Source of the DNA: Agrocybe praecox
Taxonomy: Eukaryota > Basidiomycota > Agaricomycetes > Agaricales > Agrocybaceae
Assembly (NCBI GenBank): GCA_964017145.1
Contig: CAXHKQ010000003.1
Location: 1 to 15,716 of the forward strand
Reading direction: 5' to 3'
DNA length: 15,716 nucleotides
The notes under the pieces were generated by a model. That model saw only the letters and a list, made by a program, of their open reading frames with translations, was not told the origin of the DNA and did not search any database. Below, one piece after another: positions 9,701-15,716 of the stretch (the first letter of the stretch is position 1; each line of letters begins with the position of its first letter). Made by a program: the position numbers and the translations under genes.

Positions 9701-12700
9701 AGTTAGGGATTATATAGGGCTACGTGTAGAGAGACAGAGCGCAGATAGGTATGCGATTTGGGAAAGTTAAGTCAAAGGAAACGCAACATCAAACAAGCTA
9801 CTGACTGAGAAGGATACAAAAGACACTTTCGTTTACCTTTAGCTTCAACGGATTAGGTTCGGTTACAGACTTGAAACAAATCACACGAGTTGATTTTTTT
9901 TGTTTAGTTCAAATGGCACTCTAAATCAGAAATTACGCAAACGCCACACGCATCCGCAATGTCGCACGCATCAATCCACACATACCATGTCCGTCGACAG
10001 TTTCGGGTGGATCTCCGAGCAGAAGATGTCCCACCACAGCTGCAGATACTTGGTCAGATGGCCGAAACCCTCCGGGGAGCTGGCCTGCCGGGTGGCCGAG
10101 TCGAAGTTCACCAGCCACGGCTTCAGCTGGCCGATGAAGTGCAGGATCTTGACGCCCTCGCCGAACCTGTAATATCAGGCATTTAGCATATTCCATTGCT
10201 TCTAAAATGTCCATATCATGTCAAACTCACTGCTTGAACGCCGGCAGATACGAGTAGCACGCCGTCGAGCAGGTGTTGTACACGAACGGCAGGCGACGCG
10301 TGATGTCCTTGGTCGCCCAGTCGTCGAAGAACAGATTCAACAGACCCTGGTCACCGCCGTCGAAGCTGCCCTTGCTGACGGCAAACGCCGTCAACTTGGC
10401 GAACTGCTCGATGCTGGGACGGTAGACGAAGACGCCCGAGTTGAAGCAATCCGGCCAGCCGACATCGGGAGCGGCCGAGAGCTCTTCGCGCTCGAACAGT
10501 TCGTCGCAGTTTTGCAGAACCTGCGTCGTGGTCGAAGGGGATTAGAAACCAGCGGGTACTTCACAATTGATTTTCGCATCCTTACCAGTGTGTCGGCGTC
10601 CAGGAACACACACTTCTCGTACTGCGTCAGCCGCCAGCAGTGCAGCTTCGTGAACGTGATGCCCAGCTCCGGGCGCGCCAGCAGCGAAAGATTCGCGACG
10701 TCCTTGGAGTCCAGCACGTTCACCTCCTGCACCAGATCGAAGGCCACGGCGAGTTTGACGCGCATCGGCGCCGTGACGCCGGGCGTGACGAGCACGGCCA
10801 GCTGGTGCTTGGTCGCGGCCTGTCGTAGCGAGTTGGCGACGACCAGGGCGCCCAACGAGTACGAGTCGTTGGTGGCCAACGTGACCCAAGCGAAGTCTGA
10901 GTAATGGGGTGAAATGAGACGTGAACGTGGTGAGTTGTTTATTGTGTACCGCACGTGTTGTAAAGGGTTTCAGTTCCAGTGTCAACATACTGATAATGCT
11001 ATATATTCGTGGAATTTTCCGAAAGTATATTATGTTGTCGTAAAGAATATCTTTAGCAGTTTTTTTATGCCTAGAAGTGGTTTGAATTGACCGAGAAATT
11101 GTATAGATCAAATGCGTCGTAACGACCGAAGTTTTCTGATACGCTAGAATTTCCATTAAAGCGAACGAAAAGGAATTGTTAATATATTGAAGCCAGAAAT
11201 CACATCAATTAATATACAAAATAATGGTGGCATGTTTCCCCAGTTTCCTCAATTTTTAAAATCGAGCCATCAATATGACAAACCTTCCACTTTCTCAATC
11301 ACATTTCTCTCGTTAAAAATAGCGCGATCCAAGCGAACATGTGCATGCTTCGTTCTTGTTCAAGTGAATTGTCTTGGAGAGTATACTATAGTCAGCGACA
11401 GCGATGCTGACGCCACGCCAGTCACCATCATGCGCTTTAATCGTCGTACATAAAACAACACGAGCGCTCGCGAAACAAGACTTCCGAAGCTCGCATGCGA
11501 GTCCGATTCGAAATAGATTTCCGCGCGACTGTTTGTGGGATGGTTTGTGCTTTTTATTGCGTTGCGTCGCGTCGCGATAAATGACGAAGACAGCAGACAG
11601 CGCGCTCGCTCGAAGATTTCATGCGTTTGTCTCTAAAGTCTGCGAGTGTGAGTGGGTGGTATGCGATTTTCATTGCTTGCAACTCATCACGGAAAACAGC
11701 GCGTATATAACATGCATCGCCATCGGTGCTGCGGCTGCACGCGCAAATTAAACGACGAAGGCCAGCGGAGAAATGGAAAACCGGTCAGCGGTCTATTTTG
11801 TGCGATGCGGTTTATCTGTTGCTCGTGGCCCGAAATCTGTTTACTATACCACCGAAGACGATGTGTGTTCGCTCGCGATTTGTCGCACCACACGGCAGAA
11901 ATCCCCTTTGCTTGTCGTCGTCGTCTCTGCGCGCTCTCTACTTGTATAAATATAACGCATTTTCTATGTATAGATGTGACGAAGACAATGAATGTCGGCT
12001 GCTGCTGCTGCTGGTGTGCAATACCGCACTTAAAATTATCTCGAAAATTGTGCGATGATTTTTGGTACATGCTGGTTCAACAAGCCTAACATCAATGAAT
12101 CAATCACTTTCCAATTACTCGCTTTTGTCAGGATTTTGTGTGGCGTATTTTTGGCTACATGAGCTTCAAATTAGGGAGATGATCTTTTTTGTGTTTGTGT
12201 TCAACCCTCTGCACACGCCAAATAAAATCACAATAAACTTATTCGAAGAGCTCCAGTTCGATCATCTTGACATGTTTTGAACATGGTTTTGCTTGTGATT
12301 GTATCTGAGGACACCACACACCCCACCACAATATTTCGTCAATTTTATTAGTATGTAATTTGTTCTCATAAGATTGGTATTTTTTGGCATGAATCAATTT
12401 AATTATAATTTTCTTGCTGTTTATTACTATTCAATTTTAAAAGAGCTACCGAGAGTGTACCAAGTAAAAAATTGATTGCAATTTCTTGAAAAGTCTATCA
12501 GTGAAATGCAAAAAAAGTGTGGAAAAAACCAAAAACTTTCACCCACTCCCGAGATTCGAACCCGGGACCTCCCGCTCGTGAGGCAAGCACTCTATCACCT
12601 ACACCACTCAGACGTCAGTGAAATGCAACAACAAATATATCTTGGGAAAAAGTCAAGGTGTTCGAACTGCAGTCTATAAAATGAGGCCCACCAGCAGACC

Positions 12701-14414
12701 TGTGCACTAGAGGGTTAACAAGCACATACCAATAAATCAATCACTTTGCAATTGCTCGCTTTTGCCAAGCTTAATGTGTGCTGTATTTTTGGCTACATGA
12801 ACTTGAAATAAACCAAGACATCACTACACGTCTCAACTCTCAACGATGCTAATCGCTGATGAACTTTCGTTGTGATTTGTAGCCCCACGCGTCGTTGCCA
12901 ACCGACGACAACGACATTTGGCTCTTCTCGACATGCGTGCGCGCGAATCGAACACGTACGCACTGGCTGCACAAAATCACATCATCATGTTCGCCTTGCG
13001 TGCGCCGCGCATGCTCACGCAATACGCACATACCACCAGCACACATTTCGCGAGTGCGAGTGCGAATGTGGGCATGTGTGTGCATTACCATTTGTGTGTA
13101 CTATCGCGAAACCAGTTCGACCGGCCGGCTTTTTGCACACACACTTGCACGCGACACACGGATGGGCGAGCTCCCAAGCTCGCAGAGATATCGTCGGCGT
13201 CGGTGATCGTCGCATGAGATAATGCATATATTATAGTACTACCCCAATTTGTTGAATTAAACCATGCCAAAAAAATGAATTTTCTAAGATCGCGACCATT
13301 TTTGTAGGACAAGCTATAATAATTTGATAAGTCTGTATTAGAGCTTGGTGATTTTCCATATAAAAACCGTGAGGCTTGGTCACGTGGATTCTCGTGAATA
13401 TGATAGAATTATGTTTATTCAACAAAACGTTATCATTGGAATGTTCAAAATATTGTAGCTTGTCCTCCAAAGATGGTCGCAAACGTGAAAAATCTGATTT
13501 TTGCATGGTTTAAGTCATCTAATTGGGGTAGTAGAACTACTATATGCGTTTCATTCGGCGATTCTCGCGACGGTCGTTGAATGAACGCACGGTTGAGGTT
13601 GGCTGGCTGGTGTCGTGGTGTGCGGTGTGCGTATGTGTCTGTGTGTCTCAATTGAACTCGCGCCGTTTATGTAATGTGTGTCGCCGCGAATGCGCGCACG
13701 CTGTTCTGCATGTTGCGCTCCGCTGAGATGACGACGTCAGTGTGTGGCGTTAGTATAATATTCGAATGAATAATAATCGCGCACACTCACACTCAGACAC
13801 ACAGAATCCCATCGAGATGTCTATTTTTGTGACCAAACGTGCCACCCAGTGACTAGTTGTTTTTCGCATGAACATTTGCGCACAAACAAACCAAAATAAA
13901 CACCCCGTACCATGTCGAATAATCGGCGAATATTCAGTCACTCTTCTATCAATTAATTGATTTCAGAAGCATCCGTCATTCAGAGTTTAGCGATTGGTTG
14001 CAGCACAATCGGACCGCACGGAAATTCTCGCTGCGCTGCGTGCGCGCGTATTTTTGACACACATTTGATATCGAAGGTCATCGAAGGTCACAGCACGAAT
14101 GTTGTACGCTCCGCTGTGCGAGTGTCTTTCTCTCTGCATCACGGATGGCGCCCCACCACGTCTAAGGCGCGTTGACGATATCGCATATCACCCGATGAAA
14201 TTGTATATCATCTGCACACACACACATACAAAATACAACGCACAAGCCCAACGAGGCCGAAGCACACGCACTCAGTCGGATAGATACAGAAATCAAACAC
14301 TTGACAAACATCTGATTTTGCATTCATTTCCTCGCAGATCAATTGAACTCAATTCAGTATAGTAATCTAGGAAGATCAAATCACAGCGACACTTTGGCGG
14401 CACTTACTGCTCAT
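3727..14414 (-). CDS. Gyg: Glycogenin, spliced gene with short and giant isoforms
   Basis: Glycogenin (GT8 family) transfers glucose from UDP-glucose onto its own tyrosine and extends the chain, priming cytosolic glycogen synthesis by glycogen synthase. Proposed join, read downward on the minus strand: 14414-14408, 10896-10586, 10520-10231, 10166-9986, optional 9603-8785, 8561-8330, 6743-3727. All junctions are GT/AG and keep frame. The first four exons give 263 residues colinear with animal glycogenins, with every key catalytic residue present. Predicted products are 342 aa (stop at 8324-8322), 615 aa (same stop plus cassette), 1345 aa (spliced to the last exon) and 1618 aa (all exons). Family identity is very secure. 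Exon joins within the core are strong because frame and homology agree. The cassette and last-exon joins rest on splice phase, on position and on the long open frames. No transcript data were available. Confidence 0.93.
3924..4071 (-). repeat. KTFFD module, copy B (148 bp)
   Basis: This codes [20 protein letters not shown], then [19 protein letters not shown] and TFFDAVP in the tail exon. It is the in-frame partner of the module at 4281-4428, of the same length, with mostly third-position differences. Confidence 0.9.
4281..4428 (-). repeat. KTFFD module, copy A (148 bp)
   Basis: This codes [20 protein letters not shown], then [19 protein letters not shown] and TFFDSVP. A more diverged relative around 6220-6360 codes [14 protein letters not shown], so the module family is at least three strong within the exon. 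Confidence 0.9.
4489..4536 (-). repeat. Polyglutamine tract Q16 (CAG/CAA)
   Basis: Sixteen consecutive Gln codons, CAG interrupted by two CAA, precede KKQLAEQ and follow a Thr run. Several shorter Q runs (5-7) flank it in the exon at about 4212-4231, 4583-4602, 4656-4672 and 5424-5443. Confidence 0.95.
8285..8315 (+). repeat. (GGTT)n simple repeat beside the exon 6 donor
   Basis: GGTTGGTTGGTTGGTTGGTT-type sequence lies just downstream of the splice donor in the transcript, where it reads as AACC repeats in the pre-mRNA. Confidence 0.9.
8322..8324 (-). other. Gyg: Alternative stop codon inside the exon 6 donor region (short glycogenin)
   Basis: If the intron after exon 6 is retained or an intronic poly(A) site is used, the frame passes GGT AAC TAA and stops. 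The intronic GT of the splice donor starts at 8329, so the stop lies at intron bases 6-8. This gives the 342-residue form (615 with the cassette). A minus-strand AATAAA at 7437-7432 is the nearest clear poly(A) signal I noticed for such a transcript, about 890 nt downstream. Confidence 0.6.
8330..8561 (-). CDS. Gyg: Glycogenin exon 6: glycogen-synthase-binding C-terminal motif
   Basis: After the acceptor CATCTAG the exon reads [20 protein letters not shown], then [19 protein letters not shown] and WKRISQTL. The [15 protein letters not shown] block is the conserved C-terminal helix by which glycogenins bind glycogen synthase, normally at the very end of the protein. An Ala/Ser/Asn-rich spacer and ETKKE follow. 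The exon can end two ways. It can splice at 8330|8329 (G|GTAACT, phase 1) to the last exon, or be read on two codons to TAA at 8324-8322 (…KKEGN stop), giving a 342-residue protein like the vertebrate enzyme in length. Confidence 0.92.
8785..9603 (-). CDS. Gyg: Glycogenin optional exon 5: histidine-rich linker cassette
   Basis: This is a continuous open frame of 273 codons with an acceptor at ACGTAG (start 9603; an alternative AG gives start 9585) and a donor GAG|GTTTGT. Both ends are phase 0, so it inserts in frame between ...KLSTDM and GGLAGAL. It starts [20 protein letters not shown], has a further aromatic motif [13 protein letters not shown], then a His/Ser/Thr/Gln-rich region with many HxH patterns and a run of eight His coded at 9120-9097. 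It has no recognised domain and is probably disordered. The donor is weaker than its neighbours (GTTTGT), which fits alternative inclusion. Exon status is inferred from position, phase and open frame; no homologue was checked. Confidence 0.7.
9986..10166 (-). CDS. Gyg: Glycogenin exon 4: end of GT8 catalytic domain
   Basis: This exon encodes residues 203-263. After the acceptor ATTACAG it reads [17 protein letters not shown]. His212 sits in the HFxG..KPW motif, which coordinates Mn2+ and UDP in known glycogenins. [12 protein letters not shown] follows, the end of the globular domain, then KLSTDM. The exon finishes in phase 0 right after an ATG codon at the donor GTATGT. Because the phase is 0, it can splice equally well to the histidine-rich cassette or straight to exon 6. 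The following intron to the cassette is 9985-9604. Confidence 0.95.
10231..10520 (-). CDS. Gyg: Glycogenin exon 3: catalytic centre and acceptor tyrosine
   Basis: This exon encodes residues 107-203, starting [19 protein letters not shown] after the acceptor ...GACGCAG. The segment [15 protein letters not shown] is the conserved acceptor-site region. [12 protein letters not shown] contains Asp163, which by family knowledge acts in glucosyl transfer. The run [11 protein letters not shown] places a tyrosine at residue 195, the numbering of the autoglucosylated tyrosine in human glycogenin-1, so self-priming should be intact. The exon ends in phase 2 (CA|G) at a GTGAGT donor before a 64-nt intron (10230-10167). 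Confidence 0.97.
10586..10896 (-). CDS. Gyg: Glycogenin exon 2: N-terminal nucleotide-binding half of GT8 domain
   Basis: This exon encodes residues 3-106. It opens after the acceptor ...ACTCAG with [18 protein letters not shown], the N-terminal beta strand and UDP-glucose-binding start typical of glycogenin. It continues through [14 protein letters not shown] and ends in [10 protein letters not shown]. The DAD at residues 102-104 is the DxD motif that holds Mn2+ and the UDP-sugar diphosphate. It ends in phase 0 at the donor GTAAGG. The following intron (10585-10521) is only 65 nt. There are no stops or frameshifts and the length matches the family without gaps. Confidence 0.97.
12074..12173 (+). 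repeat. Direct repeat copy 1 (~100 bp)
   Basis: It starts GGTTCAACAAGCC and contains AATCAATCACTTT, CTCGCTTTTG and GTATTTTTGGCTACATGA. It is matched by 12713-12810 in the same orientation, with about four-fifths identity by eye and small indels. Confidence 0.85.
12498..12511 (+). repeat. Target-site duplication, left copy
   Basis: TCAGTGAAATGCAA, identical to 12615-12628, flanks the tRNA-derived element on its tail side. Confidence 0.85.
12512..12614 (-). mobile_element. tRNA-derived retroposon (SINE-like), tRNA-Val(CAC)-related head
   Basis: Read on the minus strand, the element has an A-box-like TGGTGTAGGTG (12606-12596) and a B box GGTTCGAATC (12562-12553). A good anticodon arm has loop CTCACGA (anticodon CAC, Val), and a T arm has stems CCGGG and CTCGG around TTCGAAT. 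GAGTGGG follows in the 3' acceptor position but does not pair with the 5' side, and the D stem is poor, so this is not a working tRNA. It ends in a T-rich tail with TTTTT and TTTTTT runs. The perfect 14-bp direct repeat TCAGTGAAATGCAA on both sides marks retroposition. Confidence 0.8.
12615..12628 (+). repeat. Target-site duplication, right copy
   Basis: TCAGTGAAATGCAA, the second copy, flanks the head of the tRNA-derived element. Confidence 0.85.
12713..12810 (+). repeat. Direct repeat copy 2 (~98 bp)
   Basis: It starts GGTTAACAAGC and shares AATCAATCACTTT, CTCGCTTTTG and TGTATTTTTGGCTACATGA with copy 1, about 640 bp away. The two copies bracket the tRNA-derived element. They could be long terminal repeats of an unknown small element, two copies of one repeat, or a segmental duplication. 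Confidence 0.85.
13224..13547. mobile_element. MITE, ~324 bp, with ~95-bp terminal inverted repeats
   Basis: The left end GCATATATTATAGTACTACC and the right end (reverse complement GCATATAGTAGTTCTACTAC) begin inverted repeats. Both continue through CCCCAATT, TTAAACCATGC, a GCGACCAT box and AGGACAAGCTA. The centre is AT-rich, with no transposase. The element is therefore non-autonomous. The superfamily cannot be named, because the exact termini and any target-site duplication are unclear. Confidence 0.8.
14075..14090 (+). promoter_or_regulatory. DR4 nuclear-receptor-type site in intron 1
   Basis: AGGTCA at 14075-14080 and 14085-14090 are separated by TCGA, a perfect direct repeat with 4-bp spacing inside a duplicated 10-mer TCGAAGGTCA. 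DR-type AGGTCA repeats are bound by nuclear receptors, for example EcR/USP or orphan receptors in insects. It lies about 320 bp inside the first intron, close to the start exon. Binding is inference. Confidence 0.4.
14408..14414 (-). CDS. Gyg: Glycogenin coding exon 1 (7 nt: Met-Ser and first base of codon 3)
   Basis: Read on the minus strand, ATG AGC A is followed directly by the consensus donor GTAAGTG. Joined to exon 2 it gives [13 protein letters not shown], the expected N-terminus of an insect glycogenin, so residue 3 (Asn) is split across the junction. Position -3 before the ATG is A, a favourable start context. This micro-exon is too short for an ORF scan; it was found because exon 2 begins in phase 1 at an acceptor and lacks a Met. 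The alternative is a different first exon in the 3.5-kb intron, but the match of frame, donor and N-terminal residues makes this one the best candidate. Confidence 0.8.
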
Positions 14415-14732
14415 GATTGCGATAACACTCTAGTTGTTGGTTGAGTCGGGAGAACTGGACTCGCCGTCTGTTGCACTCGCCGAAACGCCGGAATAGACGT
14501 TAACACGCGCGACTAGTCTCGGAAAATATTGTGTCCGTAAGGACGCGCGGAAAATGCGTGTGGCGATTGTTATGGGTGCGTTGAAAGTGGGTGTGTGTGG
14601 AACAGTGGGAATATGCAGAGTGTGCGTATGTGTGGGGTGTGATTGTGTGTGAGTGTGTGTGAGTGTGTCGCGCTGAACGAGAGTTGCGAGGAGGGAATGT
14701 CGACCGTTCGACTTTGGGTGCACACTGCGACT
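14415..14732 (-). promoter_or_regulatory. Probable 5' UTR and core promoter of glycogenin (initiator plus DPE-like motif)
   Basis: Minus-strand TCAGTC at 14734-14729 matches the arthropod initiator TCAGT, with A+1 at 14732. Exactly at +28 to +33 (14705-14700) lies GGTCGA, a five-of-six match to the DPE consensus RGWYVT. The leader down to the ATG at 14414 would be 318 nt and includes a (CA)n-like stretch at about 14580-14675. No TATA box is at the proper distance. TCAGT occurs often by chance, so this is a guess supported mainly by the spacing. Further upstream non-coding exons cannot be excluded. Confidence 0.3.
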
Positions 14733-15436
14733 GATGCCAAGAGTGCCGTGAAAATGAAAACAACTCCCCGCGACAGTCTCTGCAGAACGACCCAACGCCG
14801 ACAGCTTGGGCGCAAGTGTATTGGTGGTGGTGTGGCGCTTGCGTCGCGTGAGAACGTCGTGTCGCAAAAGCTCCGCGCAGTTCTGTGTTGACTGCTGCTT
14901 ATTTGTATGCGAGTGTGTCGTTTCTATTAGCTTTTTAGTGACTCTGCGTTGTCTGTCGATGAGTGTGGCTCGACCGAAATATCGCGCGCACGGCATTTAA
15001 TTGTAATTAATATTTTCTCCGCTTGTATGGCCGCGGTTGCCATTAAGAGATGCGTGCGACGCGGCGCCGCTAATGTAAATGGTCACAGGCAGAGGCAATG
15101 CGATTGCATCGCAATTGTTTTCAAGATGAGAAAGCCGAGCGCAGCAGAGTGATCGAGAAGCTTGTGTGGGCGCCACGAGCAAAGATGCCTCGCCGGTATG
15201 CCAAGGGCGAGTCGACTCTACACGCACATACTACCCTAGTTCACTTGTGTTTGACGATCGTGATATTGGAGTTGAAATTATGCGGTTTTGTGAATTGACC
15301 AATCACTCTTTGAATTGACCAATACTCACATTGTTCTGAATCAATCCGGTTCTGGAGTTTCAACCTAACACGAAACAAAGATATATTTGTTGGTAAGTTG
15401 AATACAAAATTTCTCCTCATACCGTTTTCGGTTTTA
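14733..15436. other. Upstream region of glycogenin
   Basis: No gene is recognised. It includes GT/TG-rich DNA and a 20-bp tandem duplication at 15291-15330 (TGAATTGACCAATCACTC and its neighbour TGAATTGACCAATACTCA). Open frames here are short and overlap on both strands. It should hold the upstream promoter of glycogenin. Confidence 0.5.
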
Positions 15437-15522
15437 CATACTATACTACTTGACTTAAACCATGCAAGAAAATCGGATTTTCCAAGTTTGCGACCAGTTT
15501 TGGAGGACAAGCCATAATAATA
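15437..15522 (+). mobile_element. Solo terminus of the same MITE family
   Basis: GACTTAAACCATGCAAGAAA, TTTGCGACCA and TTGGAGGACAAGCC match the terminal repeat of the MITE at 13224-13547, most closely its right end. No inverted partner is visible in the window, so this is a truncated copy, a relative with a different interior, or a copy whose other end I cannot recognise. Confidence 0.7.
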
Positions 15523-15716
15523 ATCAGAACATTTGTTGAATAAATATCATTCGATCATACACAACACAACAAACCGCGCGACAAAAGTCTCATCTTTGGC
15601 TATCGACACCCTAAACAAGGTGATTTTTTTCTCGAAAGAGTATTAACGAATTGTTCTAGGTCAATCCAGTGAAAAATTATGTCCTTCAGACCGCGGGCGA
15701 AATACGATTTTTTTTT
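15523..15716. other. AT-rich end of window
   Basis: No feature is recognised. The segment finishes in a run of T. Confidence 0.5.

Larger units (their letters stand above)
10897..14407 (-). other. Glycogenin intron 1 (3511 nt)
   Basis: The donor GTAAGT lies after the 7-nt exon and the acceptor is ACTCAG. It contains, from low to high coordinate, a GC-rich stretch (about 11330-12060) with overlapping short frames on both strands, a direct repeat pair, a tRNA-derived retroposon, a MITE, GT/CA-rich stretches and the DR4 site. No open frame in it has recognisable protein features. Confidence 0.7.

Noticed and set aside
10391..10585. Continuation of the exon 2 frame past the donor (…VRMRKS onward)
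   Set aside because: The sequence loses all similarity to glycogenin at GTAAGG, and the conserved VLQNCDELF resumes after an acceptor 65 nt later, so this is an intron.
11652..12089. 145-codon plus-strand open frame in intron 1
   Set aside because: It overlaps two other long frames on both strands, is Cys/Arg-rich without motif, and lies in a GC-rich stretch where stops are rare.
12541..12614. Functional tRNA-Val gene
   Set aside because: The anticodon and T arms are good, but the acceptor strands do not pair, the D stem is poor, and flanking 14-bp repeats point to retroposition.
13381..13386. CACGTG E-box as a sugar-response site
   Set aside because: It is a single palindromic hexamer inside a MITE. 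Without a paired second E-box at the spacing used by sugar-sensing factors there is no basis for a call.
14430..14996. 188-codon minus-strand open frame upstream of the start exon
   Set aside because: It is largely His/Thr from the CA-repeat and lies in the presumed leader and promoter. It ends before the glycogenin ATG and has no recognisable domain.
1..15716. CRISPR array, operon or prophage
   Set aside because: The only regular repeats are about 90-bp units with no spacer structure, and the coding sequence is spliced and eukaryotic.

Overview
The window looks like nuclear DNA of an insect, most likely a dipteran and possibly a mosquito. It has spliced coding exons with GT/AG boundaries, two small introns of 64-65 nt beside multi-kilobase ones, GC-rich exons full of CAG/CAA-coded glutamine, and AT-rich non-coding DNA with transposon debris. 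The species call is inference. I see no bacterial genes, operons or CRISPR array.

One gene fills most of the window: glycogenin on the minus strand, the self-glucosylating primer of glycogen synthesis. Seven coding exons can be joined in frame: 14414-14408, 10896-10586, 10520-10231, 10166-9986, 9603-8785 (probable optional cassette), 8561-8330 and 6743-3727. Exons 1-4 encode 263 residues of a complete GT8 catalytic domain. They carry DAD at 102-104, GGDQG with Asp163, acceptor Tyr195 and His212, all at the positions I recall for the human enzyme. Exon 6 carries the conserved C-terminal glycogen-synthase-binding motif.

Two features make this locus unusual. The 5' splice site after exon 6 contains a stop codon within its intronic bases. 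Reading through gives a 342-residue glycogenin of ordinary size, while splicing adds a 3-kb exon coding about 1004 residues of low-complexity Thr/Gln/Glu-rich sequence with duplicated 'KTFFD' modules and a Q16 run. Upstream, a histidine-rich cassette (phase 0 at both ends) can be added between the enzyme and the synthase-binding tail. The predicted isoforms are 342, 615, 1345 and 1618 residues.

Around the gene: 1-239 is featureless. About 238-2104 is a foldback-type element, an array of about 16 units of roughly 90 bp followed by an inverted arm of about three units, with a long palindrome at their junction. 2113-3240 holds decayed reading frames of unknown origin. The 3.5-kb first intron holds a tRNA-derived retroposon flanked by a 14-bp direct repeat, a MITE of about 324 bp with long terminal inverted repeats, a 100-bp direct repeat pair, and a DR4 nuclear-receptor-like site. 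A solo end of the same MITE lies upstream of the gene at 15437-15522. The likely promoter is in 14415-14800.
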